Of a stretch of DNA of 64,000 bases, positions 24,041 to 31,854 are shown piece after piece. A program made the position numbers and the translations under genes. This DNA comes from Shewanella amazonensis SB2B (GTDB lineage Bacteria > Pseudomonadota > Gammaproteobacteria > Enterobacterales > Shewanellaceae). Under the pieces are notes generated by a model. The model did no database searches, was not told the origin of the DNA, and saw only the letters and a list, made by a program, of their open reading frames with translations. The stretch is taken from the NCBI RefSeq assembly GCF_000015245.1, contig NC_008700.1, positions 1,680,001-1,744,000 of the forward strand, in the 5' to 3' direction. The first letter of the stretch is position 1. Every line of letters begins with the position of its first letter.

Positions 24041-26616
24041 AGTTTGCACTATCCAAAACTACGCTGGCCCTTGCCTGTGTCCTTGGTGGCGTCATGTCAG
24101 GCAAGGTGAGCGCAGCAGAATCCTCATCGCTGACCGAGCGGGATGTTAATCGCTGGCCAGAGGCCGTTTACCATACCCCAATTCAGGCGGATGTTGAGGC
24201 AAAGGTTCATAAGCTGCTGGCCGCAATGACACTTGAGCAAAAAGTGGCGCAAATTATCCAGCCGGAAATTCGCGACTTTGGCGTTGAGGATATGCGTCGT
24301 TATGGCTTTGGCTCCTTCCTCAATGGTGGCGGTTCATTCCCCGGTAATAATAACAGGGCAAAGGCGGCCGATTGGGTGGCGCTGGCAGACCAGATGTACC
24401 ACGCCGCCATGGATGACAGTATCGATGGAATTGCCATTCCGCCCATGTGGGGCACAGATGCCGTTCACGGTCATGGCAATGTGTTTGGCGCCACCTTGTT
24501 CCCCCATAACATTGGCTTGGGTGCAACGCAAAACCCCCAGCTGATTAAAGCCATCGCGGCGGCCACGGCCAAAGAAGTGCGCGCAACCGGGATCGACTGG
24601 GTGTTTGCGCCTACCGTTGCTCTGGTGGATAACCTGCGCTGGGGTCGAACTTATGAAGGCTATGCCCGGGATCCTGAGCTGATTGAACGCTACGCCGAGG
24701 CCTTTGTCGATGGCATGCAGGGCGAGGGCAAAAGTTGGCTGGGTGACGATTACACCCTGGCCACTGCCAAACACTTTATCGGCGATGGCGGCACTGATAA
24801 TGGTGACGATCGCGGTGACACCAGGGTAGATGAAAACACTCTGATAGCCCGCCATGGTCAGGGTTACGTGGGTGCACTGGGTCATGGCGTGCAAACCGTG
24901 ATGGCCTCTTTTAACAGTTGGAACGGCGAAAAGCTCCACGGCAGCAAATACCTGCTCACCGATGTGCTCAAAGAGCGCATGGGATTTGATGGGGTTGTGG
25001 TTGGCGATTGGCTCGGCCATGGCTTTGTACCGGGCTGCAGTTACGAGCACTGCGCTGAAGCCGTGAATGCCGGGGTGGACATACTGATGGCCCCGGGGGA
25101 CAGCTGGAAAGCACTGTACGCCAATACCATCGCGGATGTGAAATCCGGGGTCTTGCCGCTTTCCCGTCTTGATGATGCGGTGAAGCGCGTGTTGCGGGTA
25201 AAGCTGCGTGCGGGTCTGTTTGATAACAAGGCGCCGTCAGCGAACCCCTATGCCGGTAAACAGGAATGGATAGGGCATCCAGAGCACCGCGCCATTGCCC
25301 GTCAGGCGGTTGCCGAGTCTTTGGTGCTGCTCAAAAACAACCGCCCAGCCAATGGGGCGCGCCCTGTGCTGCCCATTGCCGCCAATGCCAGGGTCTTGGT
25401 GGTGGGCGAAGGCGCTGACAGCATTCCACAGCAGTCGGGTGGTTGGAGCATGACCTGGCAGGGGACCGAAGTCACCAATGCGGACTTCCCCGGTGCCACC
25501 AGTATTTTTGCCGGCATCAAGGCAGCGCTGAACGCCGCTGGCGGTGATGCTCTCCTGAGCTCCGATGGCACTATCCCCGTGGGATTCAAACCCGATGTGG
25601 TGATAGCCGTCTATGGTGAGCAACCCTACGCCGAAGGCAACGGCGATTTGGATAACCTCGAGTATCAGCGCGGTGACAAGCGTTCTCTGGCCATGCTCAG
25701 CGCACTGAAGGCAACCGGATTACCCCTGGTGTCCGTGGTTTTGTCCGGCAGACCCCTGTGGATGAACCCTGAAATCAACGTATCGGATGCCTTTGTGGCC
25801 GCCTGGCTGCCCGGCAGCGAAGGTGCGGGTGTGGCAGATGTGCTGATTGGCGATAAAAACGCTCAGCCCCGAGCCGATTTCAAGGGGCGCATGCCATTCC
25901 CATGGCCCGCCACTCCATCAGCCGATGGTTTTGTGTCTGATACGGGCAGTGCAGGGCAAGACCAGCCCAAGCCCCTGTTCAGCCTCTGGCAGGGCTTTGA
26001 TTATCGGTCTGATGCCACGCTTGCCGCACTCAGCGAGGACAACGGCAGCTCGGAGGCAGACAACCGACTGGCGATTTTCGATAAAGCCATCAAGGCGCCC
26101 TGGCATTTGGCGGTAGGAGACGATAAGGGACTGCACCGTGTTGGTCCCGGTCTTTGGCAGCAGGGTCCATGGGCCGTGCGCAGTGTGAATCGCATTGTGC
26201 AGGAAGATGCCCGCCGGTTTGAGTTCGGCGCCGCCGGTACCCTCAGCTTCCGTGATGATTTTACTTTGGACTTGCGCCGCTTTGCGCCCGACTCATCACT
26301 GCTTTCTTTCGATATTGCCCTGACGGCCTTGCCCGGAAAGTTGCAACTGTCGATGGTCTGTGAAGGCGGCTGTCGTCAAGCCGTGGAGTTGTCCGGGCAG
26401 TTAAAAGCCGATGGTCAGTGGCAGCGTGTTGAAGTGCCGCTGTCATGTTTCGGAGTAACGGCTGATGAGCTGGCACGCACTTTCAGCCCCATGACCATGT
26501 CACTTCCTCAGGGGGGCACCCTGACGCTGGCGAATGTCAGCCTCGAAGGAATGGTCCAACGGGATGCGTCTGCCAAGGCAGTGGAATGTGGATTGCCGCC
26601 GGTCAGCGACAAATGA
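24037..26616 (+). CDS. GH3 exo-beta-glucanase (ExoP-like), exported
   Basis: An 859-residue enzyme. Residues 1-27 are a signal peptide (CVLGGVMSGKVSA). The GH3 barrel begins with VHKLLAAMTLEQKVAQIIQP and includes GTDAVHGHGNVFGATLFPH, TAKHFIGDGGTDNGDDRG and the nucleophile motif FDGVVVGDWLGHG near residue 328. The second alpha/beta domain contains SLVLLKNN, and VVLSGRPLWMNP leads to AWLPGSEGAGVADVL. The last ~170 residues form an ExoP-type beta-sandwich (GQWQRVEVPLSCF-like strand, here DGQWQRVEVPLSCF). Relatives release glucose from beta-1,3/1,4-glucan ends. Probably periplasmic, feeding the FHS porter encoded just upstream. Confidence 0.92.
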   Translation: MKFALSKTTLALACVLGGVMSGKVSAAESSSLTERDVNRWPEAVYHTPIQADVEAKVHKLLAAMTLEQKVAQIIQPEIRDFGVEDMRRYGFGSFLNGGGSFPGNNNRAKAADWVALADQMYHAAMDDSIDGIAIPPMWGTDAVHGHGNVFGATLFPHNIGLGATQNPQLIKAIAAATAKEVRATGIDWVFAPTVALVDNLRWGRTYEGYARDPELIERYAEAFVDGMQGEGKSWLGDDYTLATAKHFIGDGGTDNGDDRGDTRVDENTLIARHGQGYVGALGHGVQTVMASFNSWNGEKLHGSKYLLTDVLKERMGFDGVVVGDWLGHGFVPGCSYEHCAEAVNAGVDILMAPGDSWKALYANTIADVKSGVLPLSRLDDAVKRVLRVKLRAGLFDNKAPSANPYAGKQEWIGHPEHRAIARQAVAESLVLLKNNRPANGARPVLPIAANARVLVVGEGADSIPQQSGGWSMTWQGTEVTNADFPGATSIFAGIKAALNAAGGDALLSSDGTIPVGFKPDVVIAVYGEQPYAEGNGDLDNLEYQRGDKRSLAMLSALKATGLPLVSVVLSGRPLWMNPEINVSDAFVAAWLPGSEGAGVADVLIGDKNAQPRADFKGRMPFPWPATPSADGFVSDTGSAGQDQPKPLFSLWQGFDYRSDATLAALSEDNGSSEADNRLAIFDKAIKAPWHLAVGDDKGLHRVGPGLWQQGPWAVRSVNRIVQEDARRFEFGAAGTLSFRDDFTLDLRRFAPDSSLLSFDIALTALPGKLQLSMVCEGGCRQAVELSGQLKADGQWQRVEVPLSCFGVTADELARTFSPMTMSLPQGGTLTLANVSLEGMVQRDASAKAVECGLPPVSDK

Positions 26617-26681
26617 CAGCACTGAGCATGACCGCGACATGCCGCGCTGAGATGAAAAACACCATCAACATGGAGAATGAG

Positions 26682-27614
26682 ATGTATCGCTCTGGGATTG
26701 ATTTGGGCGGCACCAAGATTGAATTGGTGACCTTGAATGAAAAGGGGGAGGAGGTATTTCGCAAGCGTGTACCTACGCCCAAGGACTACCGTGCGACCCT
26801 CGAGGCGGTTGCTGGCCTGGTGCATGACTCTGAAAAGGAAACCGGACAGGTGTCCAGTGTCGGGATTGGTATTCCCGGTGTGGTGTCTGCGGTCACCGGC
26901 AGGGTAAAGAACTCCAATGCCGTGTGGCTGAATGGACAGCCGATGGATAAGGATCTCGGTGCCATGCTGGGCCGGGAGGTGCGTATTGCCAACGATGCCA
27001 ATTGCTTTGCAGTGTCTGAGTCTGTGGATGGCGGCGGCGCCGGTAAAACCCTGGTATTTGGTGCCATTCTGGGCACCGGCTGCGGCGCAGGTATTGCGAT
27101 TAACCACAAGGTACATGGCGGTGGTAACGGCATTGGCGGTGAATGGGGCCATAACCCGCTGCCGTGGATGACGGCAGATGAGTTTAACTCCACCCGCTGC
27201 TTCTGCGGCAACGCCGATTGCATCGAAACCTTTGTTTCGGGCACAGGCTTTGTGCGGGACTTTCGTGCCCATGGTGGCGAGGCGGCAAGCGGTATTGAAA
27301 TTGTGGCGCTGATGGGCAAGGGCGAACCCTTGGCTGAAGCCGCCTTTGGCCGCTTTATCGACCGTTTGGCCAGAGCGCTGGCGCACGTTATCAATCTGCT
27401 CGACCCGGACGTGATAGTCCTTGGCGGCGGTGTGTCCAATATCGATGAGATTTACGAGTATCTGCCCGCCTTGCTGCCCAAGTACGTGTTGGGCGGCGAG
27501 TGTGCCACCAAGGTGGTGAAAAACCATCATGGAGCGTCCTCAGGGGTACGGGGTGCAGCTTGGCTGTGGGCACCCGGTGAACAGGCTGCCTTGCCTGGTC
27601 TGCAGGAATTGTAA
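26682..27614 (+). CDS. ROK-family sugar kinase (Mak/glucokinase-like)
   Basis: A 310-residue kinase. The ATP loop GIDLGGTKIE is at the N-terminus. The sugar-binding and ROK segments are NDANCFAVSESVDGGGAG, GAILGTGCGAGIAIN and GGEWGHNPLPWM, followed by the zinc motif CFCGNADCIETFVSGTG. The C-terminus reads LDPDVIVLGGGVSN and SSGVRGAAWLW. The closest pattern I recall is E. coli Mak, a manno(fructo)kinase, but the locus points to glucose. The ATG at 26682 has GGAG about 6 bases upstream; in-frame ATGs at 26613 (overlapping the GH3 stop) and 26670 are alternatives. It completes the pathway to glucose-6-phosphate. Confidence 0.88.
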   Translation: MYRSGIDLGGTKIELVTLNEKGEEVFRKRVPTPKDYRATLEAVAGLVHDSEKETGQVSSVGIGIPGVVSAVTGRVKNSNAVWLNGQPMDKDLGAMLGREVRIANDANCFAVSESVDGGGAGKTLVFGAILGTGCGAGIAINHKVHGGGNGIGGEWGHNPLPWMTADEFNSTRCFCGNADCIETFVSGTGFVRDFRAHGGEAASGIEIVALMGKGEPLAEAAFGRFIDRLARALAHVINLLDPDVIVLGGGVSNIDEIYEYLPALLPKYVLGGECATKVVKNHHGASSGVRGAAWLWAPGEQAALPGLQEL

Positions 27615-27685
27615 TTAAGGGGGCTGTTAACTCCGAATAGGTGGGCAGTGTTGGTGCTGCCACATGAAATAGGTTTGTTGCTTAT

Positions 27686-27706
27686 CCCTCATGGATGAGG
27701 GCTTTT
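27686..27706 (+). terminator. First terminator after the FHS-GH3-ROK operon
   Basis: CCCTCAT / ATGAGGG stem (7 bp, two-base spacer) followed by CTTTT. Confidence 0.6.
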
Positions 27707-27723
27707 ATGTGCTTATGCTGTTT

Positions 27724-27763
27724 GGCGCCCCGGTTGTCATGACCGACATGGGCGCCGTTTTTT
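27724..27763 (+). terminator. Second terminator after the FHS-GH3-ROK operon
   Basis: Outer stem GGCGCCC / GGGCGCC with an inner CGGT / ACCG stem, followed by G and six T residues. Together with the one at 27686 it makes a tandem stop before the EamA gene. Confidence 0.75.
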
Positions 27764-27919
27764 ATTTTGCACAGGGTGTTTTTGAAAATGCCTGGTTGGC
27801 GTTGTAAAACGGCTGGCATGGGGTCAGAATAGCGCGCCTGCTGCCAGATTGGTTCGGCGCGGGCCTGATGATGGACCTTGTTGAATCTGTTTGTGGATAT
27901 TGAGTGCCGGGGGGAGAAA

Positions 27920-28816
27920 TTGGCCAATCTGATGTTATTGTTGGCGGCGGCTATTTGGGGCTTTGGCTTTGTGGCGCAGCGATTGGGAATGGAAAGCCTT
28001 GAGCCTTTTGCATTCAATGGGTTGCGTTTTGTTATCGGCGCGATGAGTCTGCTGCCATTGATTTGGTTTTTAAAGACTAAAGGCCGGGTAAAAGGGGCGG
28101 GTGAGACTGGTTTTTGGCGCCGGGCGCTGGTCGGTTCCCTTGGCTGTGGTGGCATTTTGTTTATCGCAGCATCGTTTCAGCAGGTTGGGCTGCTGCATAC
28201 CACCGCAGCCAACGCCGGATTTATCACGGGCCTTTATATCGTGCTGGTGCCGGTACTGGGGATCATGCTGAAGCACAGTACGGGTCTCAATACCTGGCTT
28301 GGCTGCGCCATTGCTGTGGTGGGGTTGTATTTTTTAAGTGTGGGTGAGGATTTCAGTATCTCCTTTGGTGATGGTCTGCAGCTTGTCGGCGCACTCTTTT
28401 GGGCCATGCATATACTGGCAGTGGATCACTACGCCACCCGCATAGCGCCTGTGGTGCTGGCCTGTGGCCAATTCCTGGTGTGCGCGCTGGCAAGTTTTGT
28501 GGTGTCCTTAATGATGGAAACCACCACGCTGGCCGGTGTGCAGGCAGCCTGGGGATCACTGGCCTACGCAGGCCTTATCTCGGTGGGAGTCGCGTATACC
28601 CTGCAGGTGCTGGCGCAAAAACATGCCCATCCTGCCCACGCCGCCATTATTTTGAGTCTTGAAACCGTATTTGCCGCCATTGGCGGTATGCTGTTTCTCG
28701 ATGAAACGTTGGGGCCGAGGGCCTTGTTTGGCTGCGGACTGATGCTCTTTGGTATGCTGATCAGCCAGATACCCTTAAGGTATCTGGTGAAATCAAGGCA
28801 CCAAAAGGTGACCTAG
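27920..28816 (+). CDS. EamA/DMT-family transporter
   Basis: A 298-residue membrane protein with ten hydrophobic segments in two EamA halves: LLLAAAIWGFGFVAQRLGM at the start, then the second copy beginning LVGALFWAMHILAVDHYA near residue 158. It ends EAxFAAIGGxLFLDE-like (ETVFAAIGGMLFLDETLG). These drug/metabolite exporters often release amino acids or other metabolites; the substrate is unknown. The start is taken as a TTG at 27920 because GGGGGAG lies 5 bases upstream; an ATG at 27932 is possible. It ends 6 bp from the stop of the convergent gcvR-like gene. Confidence 0.85.
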   Translation: MANLMLLLAAAIWGFGFVAQRLGMESLEPFAFNGLRFVIGAMSLLPLIWFLKTKGRVKGAGETGFWRRALVGSLGCGGILFIAASFQQVGLLHTTAANAGFITGLYIVLVPVLGIMLKHSTGLNTWLGCAIAVVGLYFLSVGEDFSISFGDGLQLVGALFWAMHILAVDHYATRIAPVVLACGQFLVCALASFVVSLMMETTTLAGVQAAWGSLAYAGLISVGVAYTLQVLAQKHAHPAHAAIILSLETVFAAIGGMLFLDETLGPRALFGCGLMLFGMLISQIPLRYLVKSRHQKVT

Positions 28817-28822
28817 GCCTGC

Positions 28823-29323
28823 TCAGTTGCTGACGGGGTCCAGCACCACATCATCGCCGATGCGGTAAAGGGATTCGGTCAGCAGTTCCTGTTTGGCGAT
28901 GTCATCCATTCCCAGCACAAAGGTCGCGCGAAACAGGGCGACACCCGTGTGGCTGGCACTTTCAAATTGGCTGGAAAACTGCTCAATATTAATGCCAAGG
29001 GCATTGATTTTATTTGATATATCGAGCACCAATCCGGGTCTGTCGTAAGCTACCAGGCTGTAACTTCGTTTGAAGGCCGGTGGTTTGCCCGCCCGTGTAC
29101 TGGCGTGGGTGAGGGTCAGGCCATCGATGCATTCGAGGGTTTCTATCAGCGGGTCCCAATTATCGGACGGGATCTCCAGCACTATGATGGCGGCAAAAAT
29201 ACCGTCGATATGGCGCAGCTCTGAATCCAGCCAGTTGCCGCCATGGCGACTCACCGCATGGGCAATCTGCTCAACCAATCCGGTTCTGTCCGGGGCCTGC
29301 AGTGTGATGAGGTATCTCAGCAT
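28823..29323 (-). CDS. gcvR: GcvR-like ACT-domain regulator
   Basis: A 166-residue protein made of two ACT domains, without a DNA-binding domain. The first reads RYLITLQAPDRTGLVEQIAHAV and GNWLDSELRHIDGIFAAIIV; the second starts SYSLVAYDRPGLVLDISNKI with GINIEQFSSQF. This matches the glycine cleavage repressor GcvR, which acts by binding GcvA rather than DNA. Length is slightly under that of the E. coli protein (190). The start at 29323 is chosen since the ACT fold begins there. It is divergent from the pst operon, with no evident functional tie. Confidence 0.75.
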   Translation of the reverse strand: MLRYLITLQAPDRTGLVEQIAHAVSRHGGNWLDSELRHIDGIFAAIIVLEIPSDNWDPLIETLECIDGLTLTHASTRAGKPPAFKRSYSLVAYDRPGLVLDISNKINALGINIEQFSSQFESASHTGVALFRATFVLGMDDIAKQELLTESLYRIGDDVVLDPVSN

Positions 29324-29410
29324 TGCGCGCTTACTCCTTGTGTTTGCTACAAAATAAAGACAGAGTGGCAGATGATCTTTTGGCGGCTTGCATCTATGGT
29401 CGTAACACAA

Positions 29411-29428
29411 CTGTCATATTGACGTCAT
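29411..29428 (+). promoter_or_regulatory. PHO-box-like PhoB site upstream of pstC
   Basis: CTGTCATATTGACGTCAT contains two 7-mers, CTGTCAT and ACGTCAT, 11 bases apart, as in the 18-bp PHO box. It lies about 108 bp before pstC. A TATAAT directly abuts it (29428-29433), closer than the usual ~10-bp gap between box and -10, so the true -10 is uncertain. Confidence 0.65.
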
Positions 29429-29535
29429 ATAATGGCCGCCATTCCAGGTTGGGTCGTTCCGATGATTAATTGTTAGCACAGCAAATCGGCGCTGCCCAGC
29501 GAAAAGAGCTCAGGCCAATCAATCAGAGGTTATGA

Positions 29536-31791
29536 ATGGAAATTCAGGTCACTAAGCCTGAAATGGCTGCCAGCAGCATACTGGCAGGCAGGGGCACGGG
29601 GCGACGCGCCCTCAAGGACAAGGCGACAGCCATTGGCGTCAGCGTAGGTGGCGTGATGGTGTTTGTCGCCCTTTTGCTGATCTTCTTCTATCTGCTTTAT
29701 GTGGTGAAGCCCATTTTTGACAGCGCCGAAGTGACTGAGCGTGTCTCTGTTGCCTATGATGCGTCAACTGCTCCCGCCCTGATGGTGGGCAGTGATGAGC
29801 AAAATGAAATTCTCTACCGTGTGGCCACCGATGGCAGTGTTGCTTTCTATCGTGTAAGCGGTGAGCTGGCCGATACGTTTGTGCCAACCTTTCCCGACGG
29901 TGTCAGCGTCAGCGGCGCCTATGCCGGCATGCCCTATGAGCAAAGCTATGCACTGGGCCTCTCCAACGGAGAACTGCGCCTGTACCGTGTCGAGTTTGGT
30001 GTGACCTACCCGGACAACCGCCGCCTTATTACCCCTAAACTGCGTCAGCTGAGCCAGGACGGCGAGATTCTGGTGAGTGAGTCAGGTGACGCCATTGCCC
30101 AGTTTGCCTATGCCCGCAGCAGTGAGCAGGTGAGTGTGGCCTATAAAGATGCCGAGGGCCGCTGGCAGCTTACCCGCCTCGAAGGCGAAGTGAACATGAT
30201 GACCGAAGAGGTTGAGTGGAGCCGCGTGAGTGCCCCGCTCGTGGATGCCCCTTCCAGGGTTGATCAGCAATTGATGACTCCCGATCAGCGTCAGCTGATG
30301 CTGCGCGGCGGTAACAAAATTTTTGTGTACGACATCCGTGATGCCGAATCGCCTTCGCTGCTGCAGGTGATAGATGCGGGCCGTGCCAAACAGCAGCTCA
30401 CCAGTGTGTCTTTACTTGCCGGCGCCAGTTCACTGCTGCTGTCTTACGACAGTGGCGACGTGGTGCAGTATTTCCAGGTCAGCAGCGACAAGGGGCGCCT
30501 GTACCGTGAAATCCGCGACTTCAATGGCCTTGGCAACATTCAGGCGATTGGCAGCGAGTTTTATCGCAAGAGCTTTGCCACCATTACCGCCGACGGTCGT
30601 TTGGCGCTGCTTTATACCACCAGTGAACGTGAGCTTTTGAGCGAGACCTTTGATATTGCCAAGCCACAGGCGCTGGGTTTCAGTCCCCGTGCCAATGGCT
30701 TGGTCGTGGATGCAGGTAATAAGCTGCATCTGTTTGATGTGAGTAACTCACATCCGGAGGTGAGCTGGAGCGCCCTGTGGAACAAGGTGTGGTACGAAGG
30801 CTATCCAGAGCCCAAGTTTGTGTGGCAGTCCACCTCGGGTTCCGATGACTTTGAGGCCAAGCTCAGCCTGATGCCATTGGCATTCGGCACCATGAAGGCT
30901 GCGCTCTATGCCATGTTGTTTGCTGTGCCCATTGCCATTGCCGGTGCCATCTACACGGCGTATTTCATGTCGCCCAAGGTGCGTGGCATAGTCAAACCCA
31001 CCATTGAAATTATGGAAGCTTTGCCAACGGTTATTCTGGGCTTTTTGGCCGGTCTGTGGCTGGCCCCCCTGGTGGAAGAGCATTTACCCGGCATTCTGGC
31101 CCTGCTGATACTGTTACCTGTATCCATTCTCCTGAGTGCCTATGGCTGGAGCAAGTTGCCCGGCCGCTGGAAGCAACGCCTGCCTGAAACCTATCAGGAA
31201 TTGATGTTGGTACCGGTTATTTGTGCCGTGGGCTATCTGTCCTTTGCCATCAGCCCCAGCATCGAAGTGATGTTCTTCCACGGGGATACCCGTCAGTTCA
31301 TCACCAACGAGCTTGGCATCACCTTTGACCAGCGTAACGCTTTGGTAGTGGGCATTGCCATGGGCTTTGCGGTTATTCCAACTATCTTCTCCATTGCCGA
31401 AGACGCCATCTTCTCGGTGCCCCGTCATCTGTCCAATGGCAGTCTGGCGCTGGGGGCTACCACCTGGCAAACCCTGACACGGGTGGTGCTTCTGACCGCA
31501 AGCCCGGGTATTTTCTCCGCCATTATGATGGGCCTTGGTCGCGCCGTGGGTGAAACCATGATTGTGCTGATGGCAACGGGTAACACCGCCATTATGGAAT
31601 GGAGCGTATTTGAAGGTATGCGAACCCTCGCGGCCAACATTGCCGTTGAAATGCCGGAGTCGGCTATTGGCAGCAGCCACTATCGGGTGCTGTTCCTCGC
31701 GGCCTTTGTGCTCTTTATCTTCACCTTTATTTTCAACACGATTGCCGAGGTGGTTCGTCAACGCCTCCGTGAGCGTTACAGCTCGCTGTAA
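29536..31791 (+). CDS. pstC: Phosphate ABC transporter permease PstC (long form)
   Basis: A 751-residue protein, far longer than E. coli PstC (319). One membrane segment near residues 34-55 (VGGVMVFVALLLIFFYLLYV) is followed by a ~380-residue extracytoplasmic domain rich in beta strands, with WD/propeller-like spacing. The permease core follows from about residue 450: FGTMKAALYAMLFAVPIAIA, EIMEALPTVILGFLAGLWLA and the EAA-loop LALGATTWQTLTRVVL. Long PstC proteins of this kind occur in Shewanella and Vibrio. AGAGG lies 6 bases before the ATG. It forms the channel with PstA, powered by PstB. First gene of the pstCAB-phoU operon. No pstS is present here. Confidence 0.93.
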   Translation: MEIQVTKPEMAASSILAGRGTGRRALKDKATAIGVSVGGVMVFVALLLIFFYLLYVVKPIFDSAEVTERVSVAYDASTAPALMVGSDEQNEILYRVATDGSVAFYRVSGELADTFVPTFPDGVSVSGAYAGMPYEQSYALGLSNGELRLYRVEFGVTYPDNRRLITPKLRQLSQDGEILVSESGDAIAQFAYARSSEQVSVAYKDAEGRWQLTRLEGEVNMMTEEVEWSRVSAPLVDAPSRVDQQLMTPDQRQLMLRGGNKIFVYDIRDAESPSLLQVIDAGRAKQQLTSVSLLAGASSLLLSYDSGDVVQYFQVSSDKGRLYREIRDFNGLGNIQAIGSEFYRKSFATITADGRLALLYTTSERELLSETFDIAKPQALGFSPRANGLVVDAGNKLHLFDVSNSHPEVSWSALWNKVWYEGYPEPKFVWQSTSGSDDFEAKLSLMPLAFGTMKAALYAMLFAVPIAIAGAIYTAYFMSPKVRGIVKPTIEIMEALPTVILGFLAGLWLAPLVEEHLPGILALLILLPVSILLSAYGWSKLPGRWKQRLPETYQELMLVPVICAVGYLSFAISPSIEVMFFHGDTRQFITNELGITFDQRNALVVGIAMGFAVIPTIFSIAEDAIFSVPRHLSNGSLALGATTWQTLTRVVLLTASPGIFSAIMMGLGRAVGETMIVLMATGNTAIMEWSVFEGMRTLAANIAVEMPESAIGSSHYRVLFLAAFVLFIFTFIFNTIAEVVRQRLRERYSSL

Positions 31792-31854
31792 TGACGCTCT
31801 GATAAGCAGGAATTGTTCTGATGGAATGCATTGAAATGAATTGGGGAAAGCACA

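Noticed and set aside
26508..27530. 340-codon minus-strand frame opposite the ROK kinase
   Set aside because: The plus-strand ROK kinase is beyond doubt and the opposite frame has no domain pattern.
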